From Glomus cerebriforme (Eukaryota > Glomeromycota > Glomeromycetes > Glomerales > Glomeraceae), in NCBI GenBank assembly GCA_003550305.1, contig QKYT01000725.1:2272-14245 (forward strand): 11,974 nt of DNA, written 5' to 3'. This document shows, in pieces, positions 1-6,959 of the stretch (its first letter is position 1; every line of letters starts with the position of its first letter). Under the pieces are notes generated by a model. It made no database searches, had not been told where the DNA came from, and saw only the letters and a list, made by a program, of their open reading frames with translations. A program made the translations under genes and the position numbers.

Positions 1-481
1 CATATGCCATTTTGAGATAAGAGGATCTGTTATCTTTCCTGAGAAAGTCATTAACTTCTTCACGGAGATCCTCCATCACTCCCATAGAGATGTTCACCAT
101 TCTAGACCAATATTCTTCTTTCGAGATTCCATTGCCACCATCATATGCCTCATCACATTCCTGGAAGCACCCTTCTGGACAGACTAGATATAAGGAATCA
201 GTGTCCCCATATTTTATCTGAAAACCCCTACTTTTAACGAAATCTGCGACAAGTTTGAGATTTCTCTGCCCAGCCGAGGTGACGCCCCCAGCAAGTTCAA
301 GTATGTAGAACGGGGATATACTATTCCCGGCCTCACCATAGAATGTATTCATGTATACCTTAAGAGCATATTGTTTTGCATCCGAGCACGAACAGTCAAA
401 ACAAACTGAATCATATTCTGCCATGAATTCATGTTTTTCTTTATTAATAAAATGGTATAAATTTTTGCTGAGGCAGGCACG
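1..481 (-). pseudogene. Family B DNA polymerase, palm catalytic segment (shifted frame, runs off window)
   Basis: The polymerase continues here in a different minus frame from the middle segment. Motif B is 'KVYMNTFYG' (MNTFYG at 352-335) and motif C is 'YGDTDS' (211-194). The latter holds the two catalytic aspartates of the palm, so the active-site signature is intact at sequence level. Between them are 'LELAGGVTSAGQ' and 'VADFVKSRGFQIK', both usual family B sequence. The frame is open to base 1, so the thumb and C-terminus lie outside the window. The frame change falls at or near a seven-base homopolymer (T's on the plus strand at 482-488). Such a run is prone both to real slippage and to base-calling error. 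Motif identity is secure; whether the shift is biological is not decidable here. Confidence 0.82.
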
Positions 482-1896
482 TTTTTTTCCTCCACATTCG
501 CTAAAATCCGCTCAATAGCCCCCGATAATGATAAGCCTTTACCCATTAAACCAATAACCAGATCCATGTCCTCCTTTTTCTCTTTCAAAGGAGCAAGACG
601 CTTCTTCATCTCATTCCGTTTACTAGATAAATGTTCCAACACAATGGCATAGAGACCCTTTTCTTCGGGAAGATTATTATGTTGGATAGACCATGCAAGA
701 ATATCCCGACCATTGAATTTAAAACTAATTTCATGGAGCTTTTTACCGCTCCTCTTTAGAGATTCAGCACGCTCTCGAGATAAAATGATTTTATCAGGNG
801 AGAGGTTGTATGTCATAATTATGCTAGGGTATAAGAATGCAAAGTCTAAGCCAGTTACAGGACGTTTATTTTCAAGCCCTTTTATTGGCGGGTAGACGTA
901 GGCTCCAGGGTATTTCCCTGTTTCCGTTTGCTTACATGAAATTGTGCTGGTTAACTTCCCTTCCCGCCATGCACTAGCACCCAAAAGATTACATANCTTC
1001 ATTCCTCCTGCGAAATAATGTGCATCATATAGTGATAAGAAAGATATGGATACTACCTCTCTATATTCATTGATCACATTATGTTTAACCATCAATCGTT
1101 GACAGCTAAGAGCGTCAATAATGCAATATTTGGCGATCTNATGCATNTGCTCGGCCNTTGTAGCGTTAGTTTCTTTCAACGCATTTCTGTAATACTTGAA
1201 CATGCNGTTAAAAGGCATATCCAATTTACTTTCGAGCCCACATTCNTTTAAGTAGAATGCTAGACTGCTTTTTTCAGCCTTAGAATAAAGTTTCATAAAG
1301 CAGGGACGGACATCGATAGCTACACACCCGGGGATTTTAAGATGTTTCGAATGGAAATCCCTATCATTAACCTTTATTGCGTTATATTGATATTGCCATT
1401 TTGTAATCTTTTCGAGGCTTGAAGGTTTTAATGACATTTGATTGTACATCCATTCGAGAATCCCTAGCTTTTTCGCTTTCTCTACAATAAATCTCCAGTC
1501 ATATTGTGAATCGTTAAAACCTATTTGTATATCCGGGGCTANTAGTTTCCAACACAAGGNGAAGGCTTTTAANAGATTTACTTGATTTCCNCATATAATT
1601 GTGATCCAACGCGNATCTGGCACAGTTTCAACATCTACGAGACAAATTTGTTTTAATGGATTAGGGTCATCTTTCCAATGAACTGACATGCAGATCATAA
1701 AAACGTTAGATTCATCGCTCTGTGCAGTAGGGAATTTACCTAGTCTGAGCGAACTATATGTCTCTATATCCCATGTGAGAACCAGAGTTCGATCCCTCAA
1801 AAGTGCTGAAGAAATTAACAGTTTTTTATACTCATCATCGCTTATTGGGCTGTAATTGTTCACGGATATTCGGAAGAGATAATTATTTTCTGACAT
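349..1896 (-). pseudogene. Family B DNA polymerase, exonuclease domain and start of the palm (middle segment)
   Basis: This 515-residue open segment has the proofreading exonuclease motifs in the right order: Exo I 'TWDIET' (D43, E45), Exo II 'GFNDSQYDW' (about 126-134, D133) and Exo III 'YCIIDA' (257-262, Y257/D261). '[11 protein letters not shown]' (327-337) sits at the exonuclease-polymerase hinge. Motif A is '[10 protein letters not shown]' (351-360), with D351 the expected metal ligand. All visible catalytic residues are present. About ten residues are unknown because of N bases. The ATG at 1896 is probably not a true start, since the frame continues upstream to the N-terminal segment with one stop between. 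After about residue 470 the sequence no longer looks like polymerase and ends at 349, while the expected continuation is in a different frame. The domain set (RNA-primed type, no terminal-protein region) argues against a protein-primed mitochondrial plasmid or Polinton polymerase. A giant-virus-like or other mobile origin is likely, but its source is unresolved. Confidence 0.85.
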
Positions 1897-1923
1897 TATG
1901 TATGAATAATTACTTAATAGCGC

Positions 1924-2526
1924 CTAGCTTGAAAAAGGTAATCTCTCTTCACGGGCTACTTTGCGATAATAGTACTGGCAGTTTAGATCATCNGAGGCTG
2001 TACACATTCCAACAGCACGAACTGCTTTTAATGCATTGATCCGGTCATAGTGGTTCCATGTTCTCACACGGATATATGATTTCTTTTCTGTATGGTATCC
2101 TTGAAGTAGGAAAGCACGAATATTCTCGAACCCAAATTTTGTTGTATTTTTGAGTGTAACTGATAAAATGCGTGCTAATATGATCTTAAGTGAAGAGGGG
2201 GAATGGTTTTCAGGCACTTCAACATCAAAGAATGGTCGGATGCCTGTAATATTTACGACTGCCTTTTGCCCATTAATCAAAGAACCGGTGATACGCAAGA
2301 TATAGGAGGAATACCCCTCGATATCATCACTAATTTCAGTAGGCATAAAGTGTATGGGTTGCTTGCCGGATAGGCTTTGTTGAAGTATAGCGGTCATCCC
2401 ATTATCGAATTCTGCCACAATATCATTACGTGATGGAATACCAGTTAAGGGGCTGGTGCCGTCATAGCGGAGGGCTGGGGCGGTTCCGGTGTAAGCAGTT
2501 TGGTCAGAAATAGTTGAGCTATGCAT
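1924..2526 (-). pseudogene. Family B DNA polymerase, N-terminal segment (ends at in-frame TAG)
   Basis: This is the N-terminal domain of a family B DNA polymerase. The minus frame is open from just after a TAG at 2566-2568, and the first ATG is at 2526-2524; the frame could be read from a GTG at 2553 but that is unlikely in a eukaryote. The segment contains the typical early strand 'NITGIRPFFDVEVPE', matching the 'I.G..P(Y/F)FD(V/I).VP' pattern before the exonuclease domain of cellular and large-DNA-virus polymerases. It also has 'SYIRVRTWNHYDRINALKA' and 'YYRKVARE'. The frame stops at TAG 1924-1926, yet the same frame continues without another stop into the middle segment, nine codons before that segment's first ATG. 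Either the gene carries one nonsense mutation or the copy is dead. The leader upstream is A/T-rich, with no clear TATA box, and leads straight into the hairpin array. The polymerase family is fairly sure; that this copy works is doubtful. Confidence 0.75.
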
Positions 2527-2667
2527 GTCGTCAGTAGATAAAACTTTATACACTCCAATATAATTCTAAAATGTTTAATTTTTTTTTTGTCCTTTGAAAA
2601 AAAGAGACGTATAGCAAGCTAGTAAGCAAATTGTAAAAGGAAGACAAGCAGATATGCATCCAGAAGA

Positions 2668-3286
2668 TAAGTCTTCTGCGAATTCTATTATATAAATATT
2701 GGCAGAAGACTTATACCACATATGATAGGTACCCAGGTATGTGTATTCAGGTAGCCTTCTGCGAAATCTATTATATAAATATTGGNAGAAGGCTACCTTA
2801 ACACTAGTATGTATCCGGGTATGTGTATTCGGGTAGCCTTCTTCGGAATTATTATATAAAAAAAAATGGAAGAAGGCTTCATCTCGATGGTATGTACTTG
2901 GGTATAGCATGAAGTCTTCTTCGGCGGATAGAAAGATTCTTAATAGGTGATATTTAGGGTAGATAACTTCATAATCTATTATATAAATATTGGGAGATGT
3001 CTACCCTATCACTAGCATGTATCCGGGTGTAGCATCCAGGGTAGGTAACTTCATAATCTATTATATAAATATTGGAAGATGCCTACCCTATCACTAGTAT
3101 GTATCTGGGTATGTGTATTCGGGTAGTCTTCTTCGGAAATATTATATAAAATAATGGAAGAAGACTACCCTAACACTAGTATGAATCTGGGTATGTCATC
3201 CAGGGTAGTCTTCTGCGTAATCTATTATATAAATATTGGCAGAAGTCTACCCTATCACTAGTATGATGTACCCAGATGAGACATAA
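2668..3286. repeat. 82-bp tandem repeat array with a hairpin in most units
   Basis: Unit starts fall at about 2668, 2751, 2833, 2911 (shortened), 2959, 3041, 3123 and 3205, so the usual period is 82-83 bp. A typical unit has a left arm such as GGTAGCCTTCT, a loop of about 25 bases containing CTATTATATAAATATTGG, and a right arm AGAAGGCTACC. A linker of about 35 bases follows (ACACTAGTATGTATCYGGG plus ATGTGTATTCG). Arm sequence differs between units but usually stays complementary, for example GGTAGTCTTCTTC with GAAGAAGACTACC in the 3123 unit. The 2911 unit has lost its right arm. The array is directly upstream of the polymerase start. Open frames across it (2575-2910, 3258-3512 minus) are only repeat translation. 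Function is unknown: a structured satellite, tandem fold-back insertions, or a replication/expression signal are all possible. Confidence 0.88.
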
Positions 3287-3512
3287 AAGCTACATCTCGA
3301 TGGTATGTATCTAGGTATGGTATAGCCTTTGCGTAAGACTTATCCTTCCTAGATATGTACCGGATATGATATGAAGCCTTCTGCNGAATTATATTATATA
3401 AAAATGGCATAAAAGCTACATCTCGATGGTATGTACTCGGGTATAGCCTCCGCGAAATATAGAGGTATACCAAAAAGAGATACGAAGTTGGCACCTNCAA
3501 TTCTCTAACCAA
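3287..3512. repeat. Degenerate continuation of the hairpin array
   Basis: Partial and scrambled units follow the regular array. A segment beginning CATAAAAGCTACATCTCGAT occurs at 3282 and again at 3408, 126 bp apart. A further arm-plus-loop piece (AAGCCTTCTGC, then TTATATTATATAAAAATGGC) lies at 3374-3408 without a good right arm. The 126-bp step equals the distance between the 2833 and 2959 units of the main array, which suggests a compound unit that has been copied more than once. No gene is supported. Confidence 0.6.
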
Positions 3513-3623
3513 CAGATCAAACCCTAAATGCCACTCAAATATCCCACAAATATCCTTAAAAGTTGCGGGAAGGNGACGGGGGAGGGAAAGACTAGAGCCT
3601 GACCACGTGATATCAAAAATTTA

Positions 3624-4262
3624 GGCGCAGTAAGTTAACGATAATTTCGGCCAGATTTTTGGATACAATAATTCGGCATTCATGGTGGGTGAACTAATAG
3701 AATATCTCTGAATTGATACTGTNCTGGATGTCATCTGACGTCGAGCNCTCTGGNATCACTATCATATGATTCTCCTAACAATATGTGTCACTTGACACAG
3801 AGCCCTTTGGGATTACTATCATATGATTCTTCTAACAATATATGCGTAGAGTACTTTGGGTGCANAAAATAAACAATATATGCNTAAAGAATCACCTGTC
3901 ACTGAGCCCTCTGAGAGCACTATCAGATGACTCTCCTAACAATATATGTATTTTCTCGCAACACCCATTTTATAAATTCGCTTAATTTCGGCCAGCATTA
4001 TTCCACAATTTCGGCCAGTACTATTCCATAAATTNGGCCAGAACTTTGGGCATAATAATTCNGCACCCAAGCTGGCATAAAACTGGTAAAGTAATAGAAC
4101 CTTTCTAACTCCCTGCCAGTTTCACGACAGTTTCCTGCTAGTTCCAGGACACTATCAAGTCACTAGCATGGCGCCAAGCAGGATCCTCAAATCATGTGTT
4201 CTAAAGATCAGCCGAAATTAAGGCATAGTGTTGGCCGAAATTAATCACAGATCTACTGCGCC
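3624..4262. mobile_element. 639-bp inverted-repeat element, GGCGCAGTA ends (MITE-like)
   Basis: The left end reads GGCGCAGTA (3624-3632), followed nearby by TAATTTCGGCCA (3642-3653). The right end is the mirror, TGGCCGAAATTA (4232-4243) then TACTGCGCC (4254-4262). The similarity therefore runs about 30 bases inward with a few mismatches. The motif TAATTTCGGCCA recurs inside on the plus strand near 3983, 4006 and 4030 and inverted at 4209. A longer stretch from 3642 to about 3710 is repeated imperfectly from about 4028. The middle holds a separate tandem repeat. There is no coding region, so this looks like a non-autonomous element. Both flanks contain ACGTGATAT (about 3605 and 4268), which may be a damaged target duplication or chance. 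Superfamily not assigned. Confidence 0.55.
3729..3948. repeat. About 60-bp tandem repeat, four copies
   Basis: Copies run 3729-3785, 3786-3844, 3845-3882 (internally deleted) and 3883-3948. Shared landmarks are TGTCACTTGACACAGAGCCC, CTATCATATGATTCTCCTAA and the closing CAATATATG. The first half contains the short palindrome TGTCACTTGACA. The repeat sits inside the GGCGCAGTA element and may be its internal satellite. Confidence 0.8.
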
Positions 4263-4379
4263 ACCCGACGTGATATTTTTTTTACCATAATTTGGCATTT
4301 TGGTAGGCAACCAAATAGGCGCACNGTTCATCCATAATTACTAACCAATAGGTCACAGAGAGAGGAAACGGACCTCGTC

Positions 4380-4507
4380 TTTAGGACATATTAATATTTA
4401 TATTATATCAACCTAGAACATATTAATTATTAGATTATAACGTCCTAGAACATATTAATTATTAGATTATAACGTCCTAGAACATATTAATTATTAGAGT
4501 AAAATGT
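4380..4507. repeat. 32-bp tandem repeat, three good copies and one degenerate
   Basis: Copies start at 4412, 4444 and 4476, with a diverged copy at 4380-4411. Each begins CCTAGAACATATTAATTATT and ends in an A/T-rich tail with CGT. The last copy runs into ATGTTCTAGGATATAAT, an inverted version of the unit start. The degenerate copy begins TTTAGGACATATTAATATTT, which is close to the arm of the palindrome at 4540. Confidence 0.85.
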
Positions 4508-4531
4508 TCTAGGATATAATAGTCTTGAACA

Positions 4532-4589
4532 AGTAGTGTCTTAGGACATACTAATATATTAATATATTAGTATGTCCTAAGATACTACT
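4532..4589. repeat. Palindrome, perfect over 42 bp
   Basis: Bases 4540-4581 read identically on both strands: CTTAGGACATACTAATATAT meets its mirror image at the centre (4560/4561). Pairing continues outward with few mismatches to about 4532 and 4589 (AGTAGTGT against ATACTACT). There is no loop, so it would extrude as a cruciform. The arm resembles the start of the 32-bp repeat to its left. Confidence 0.9.
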
Positions 4590-4910
4590 AGAATTAAAAA
4601 ATACAATTTATTAATTATCTCGCTATCCAGTAATCATAAAATAATGAAATATAGCTCATTTGATTCGCCTCACTGAGACGTATCNAATGGTACTAATTTC
4701 GCATTTCTAGGTGCGATAAATATCGAGATATTGCATTTTTTGTTTATTTTTTTACGATTTATCAAATATCTTGATATCTATCGTACCTAGAAATGCAAAA
4801 TTAATACCATTCGATACATTTCAGTGAGACGAATCAAATGAGCTATATTTTATCTTTTTATAATCACTGGATAGCGGCGAGATAATTAATAAATTGTATT
4901 TTTTAATTCT
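4590..4910. mobile_element. 320-bp fold-back (inverted-repeat) element
   Basis: The left arm begins AGAATTAAAAAATACAATTT (from 4590). The right arm ends with its complement, AAATTGTATTTTTTAATTCT (ending 4910). The arms are each about 150 bp and pair along almost their whole length around a short T-rich centre near 4740-4757. Shared internal landmarks include GAGATAATTAATAAATTG, ATTCGTCTCACTGA and GCATTTCTAGG with their complements. Differences between arms are mostly C/T or G/A changes plus a few small indels. No coding potential. Most likely a MITE-like fold-back; no clear target duplication. Confidence 0.8.
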
Positions 4911-4924
4911 ATAGTATACATATT

Positions 4925-4966
4925 AGGTACCCGATGTATAGCAGATTTTCTGCATTTTGGGTACCT
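4925..4966. repeat. Small hairpin with AGGTACCC arms
   Basis: AGGTACCC (4925-4932) pairs with GGGTACCT (4959-4966). A second short pairing, GCAGA with TCTGC, lies inside the loop. It sits just right of the fold-back element. It could be a terminator-like structure, but no transcript is known to end here. Confidence 0.5.
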
Positions 4967-5015
4967 GATATTTATAAGATATCTGTAAGATAGATCAGTT
5001 TTTGACCAGTGATAG

Positions 5016-5161
5016 ATGCCACCCAAATCCCAAAATCAATTTGGACATATAGTAAAATCCCAAATTATTTTGGCACTTTACTTAATAAATTATATATAAA
5101 CTAAATGAATTTGTACATTTCAAATTATATTTATGACATCTCAAAATAATTTGGATGGCAT
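5016..5161. repeat. Short inverted-repeat segment, possible MITE remnant
   Basis: ATGCCACCCAAAT (5016-5028) is inverted as ATTTGGATGGCAT (5149-5161), matching at 12 of 13 positions. Inside, CCAAATTATTTTG (about 5064) is inverted as CAAAATAATTTGG (about 5142). The pattern suggests a tiny fold-back element about 146 bp long. Its right arm overlaps the first codons of the coding trace beginning at 5133. Confidence 0.45.
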
Positions 5162-5950
5162 TTATATTCTATTCCTCTCCTACTCCTCTGTTGCAGTTAT
5201 CTATTTCTGTTTCAATTGCACTTCATCCAAAAGGGTTTATAGTAAACATTTAAAATGGGCTTATACTAAGTCCTTTAGTTATTATAAATGCTTAAACAAG
5301 TTTACTATCTCTCTTTCTAATTTTGTATGAGATCCCCTTAATCATCCTAATTATTTTAAAGCTAGGACCAGTCTTTATAACTCCAAATAGGATTGAATTA
5401 CTGATCATAGATCACATTTTCTTCATTTAAACTCCTTTCATCTAATTTAAAAACTCAAAAGAAGAAATTAGTTCTTTCTTCTCATGAGCTCTATAATCAT
5501 ATAGTCTATAATTTCATTCATCATTCTGATCATATTGGGGTAGCTTCTTCTGTTGCTTCCTCTAATCATCATGCTGCTCCTCTTTCTCATTCGAGTCCAA
5601 GTGTTTCTACTCTTATTCCTCCTTAATGCAGATGCCCGGTCCTTGTTAATAAAAAATTTTTCAATGTTGACTTTAATTGCAAAGATGGTCTTCTTTCTAA
5701 AGTAGAATACCATGAACATCTTACTCATGTAAATGACTTGATTTCTCATTATTTGACATCTCATCCTTCTCTACGTCCATTTCTCATAGACTCTCTTAAG
5801 GATATATATAATACTATTATACCTAACTCACTTTTACAGTGTAATGTGAGTATCTTTCTCTGTTCTATTAGTGACCTTTTACAGTGAACTGGTACTCCTT
5901 ATTACTGGCCTGCTGAAGATTTTTATCTTCTAGATATTTTTAATTTTTGA
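5133..5950 (+). pseudogene. Decayed gene, product unrecognised
   Basis: Two overlapping frames look like a broken gene. The first (ATG 5133 to a stop at 5328-5330) contains 'YFCFNCTSSKRVYSKHLKW', which resembles a C2H2 finger with its last histidine replaced. The same frame carries coding-like residues on to about 5455 despite several stops ('NYFKARTSLYNSK', 'DHRSHFLHLNSF'). The second frame runs from 5411 to TGA 5948-5950, 180 codons interrupted only by TAA at 5624 and TGA at 5885. That is far fewer stops than expected in DNA this AT-rich. It reads Ser/His-rich and then 'VEYHEHLTHVNDLISHYL' and 'YYWPAEDFYLLDIF'. I do not recognise the product. A transposon protein or lineage-specific repeat gene is plausible. 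An intron at the frame change cannot be excluded. A minus-strand frame at 5468-5764 is treated as its shadow. Confidence 0.45.
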
Positions 5951-6621
5951 ATTTAAACTTCTAAATATATCTTATCTTATATTTTTATAAAATAGTTCTA
6001 TTATTTAAATGTTTAGGTAATTATAGTATTAGTCTTATATAGTTCCTTTTTTTTTCTCTTTTACTTTTCTCTGTATTTTGTGAACTTAATTTGTATTATT
6101 TTTTCTACTGCAAAAATTGTTTTAACATTCTATACTTGACAATATTTACGTACAGTATTTATTTTTAATAAATAAAAGAAAAATACGTGCATGATGATTT
6201 GCAATTCCACCAAACTTAGCTCTTTCGTTATTACATCATGGTCTCTACACTTTTTGCTAAAGATGTTATTATGTTACATGCTTCTACTGATACTGCTCAA
6301 GTTTCAAGATTTCCATCACTGATCTCAGCCTATGTTCTGAACTTACTATCTAAGGTATTGTTTCTAGAAACCTTCTGAATTAAACTTTTGAACCAGATGA
6401 TTCCTTTAATAGATCTGACAGTTTGGATGATTAGATTATGGCTCTCCTTTAATTTATTTTAAGGAATTGGAAGGGATACTTTCTGAATAGTTGACCTGAT
6501 TGCTATCTCTCATTATAAAGTAGTATATTGGGTATGTTTTTATATTAGGTTTATAGTGTAGGTATTTAAATTAGTTTTTACTTTTTAAATTCTTGTTTTA
6601 TGTAAACTAGATAGAGATAGG
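5951..6621. other. AT-rich spacer with a weak plus-strand coding trace
   Basis: No convincing gene. A 46-codon plus-strand frame (ATG 6238, TGA 6376-6378; begins MVSTLFAKDVIMLHASTD) has balanced composition. In another frame, further coding-like residues follow ('TFEPDDSFNRSDSLDD', about 6388-6435). These may be the tail of the decayed gene to the left, separated by lost introns or indels. T-rich tracts near 6045-6060 and 6165-6180 carry no clear signal. Confidence 0.3.
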
Positions 6622-6774
6622 TAGGGCTCCAATCAGTTCAGTTCAGTTCAGTATTTGTCAAAACTGATACTGAACTGAAATTATTGGTATTGGTATTAGT
6701 AATTCACCAAAATATTCATTTCAGTTTTTGACCAAACTGATACCGGTCGGTAAATACCAAAAACTGAACTGATT
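6622..6774. mobile_element. GTTCAG-rich fold-back, likely hAT-type terminus or MITE
   Basis: The segment opens with TAGGGCTCCAATCAGTTCAG and then repeats GTTCAG three times. AATCAGTTCAGTT (6631-6643) is inverted as AACTGAACTGATT (6762-6774). An inner pair, TCAGTTCAGTAT (6643-6654) and ATACTGAACTGA (6667-6678), makes a nested hairpin. The TAGGG start and short subterminal hexamer repeats are typical of hAT-type ends. The hexamers look like a CGGTTC-type repeat in which CpG has become CpA/TpG. No second TAGGG end or target duplication was found, so it may be truncated. Confidence 0.5.
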
Positions 6775-6804
6775 TACCAATTTTTTTTGTAAAAAACTTG
6801 TATT

Positions 6805-6812
6805 AATTAGAC
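6805..6812. repeat. Left target-site duplication, AATTAGAC
   Basis: This octamer immediately precedes the left end of the hAT element and is identical to the octamer following its right end (10461-10468). Eight base pairs is the standard duplication length of hAT transposition. Confidence 0.9.
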
Positions 6813-6845
6813 TAGAGTTTTTCACCAGATTATTTTATGAATAAT

Positions 6846-6955
6846 ATAGGATAACCCATTTGAATAATTTAAGATTCAGATATCCTATTAAATAGGATAA
6901 CAGATAATTCAGATAAATAATCCTAGGATAATCTGAATTATCCTAGGATAACGTG
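6846..6955. repeat. Left subterminal repeats of the hAT element
   Basis: Clustered copies of short palindromic words lie here: ATAATCCTAGGATAAT, ATTATCCTAGGATAA, and TATCCTATTAAATAGGATA (6880-6898). GATAATTCAGAT (6903-6914) is inverted as ATCTGAATTATC (6931-6942). Comparable words recur near the right end. Subterminal clusters of this kind bind transposase in characterised hAT elements. Confidence 0.7.
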
Positions 6956-6959
6956 TTAT

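Noticed and set aside
713..2039. Plus-strand open frames at 713-895 and 1803-2039
   Set aside because: They lie antisense to conserved polymerase motifs and show no domain or composition of their own; they are shadows.
1..2553. Alternative genetic code reading TAG as sense
   Set aside because: A frame change near 482-488 also breaks the gene, and the decayed hAT gene has TAG, TAA and TGA alike; ordinary mutation or sequence error is simpler.
1..2553. Mitochondrial linear-plasmid polymerase
   Set aside because: The N-terminal and exonuclease layout is of the RNA-primed type, and the neighbourhood holds nuclear-type hAT elements and repeats.
2668..3286. CRISPR-like array
   Set aside because: The whole unit repeats, including the linker, with no unique spacers. 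Each unit carries its own hairpin, and no cas-type gene is present.
2575..3512. Minus-strand open frames at 2575-2910 and 3258-3512, with repeated 'STYHRD' peptides
   Set aside because: The peptide repeats simply translate the 82-bp DNA repeat in changing frames; no start context or domain supports a protein.
5468..5764. Minus-strand 98-codon frame rich in Arg and Met
   Set aside because: It is opposite the more convincing plus-strand coding trace and its skewed composition (runs of Arg, Met, Ile) is what antisense of Ser/His-rich sequence gives.
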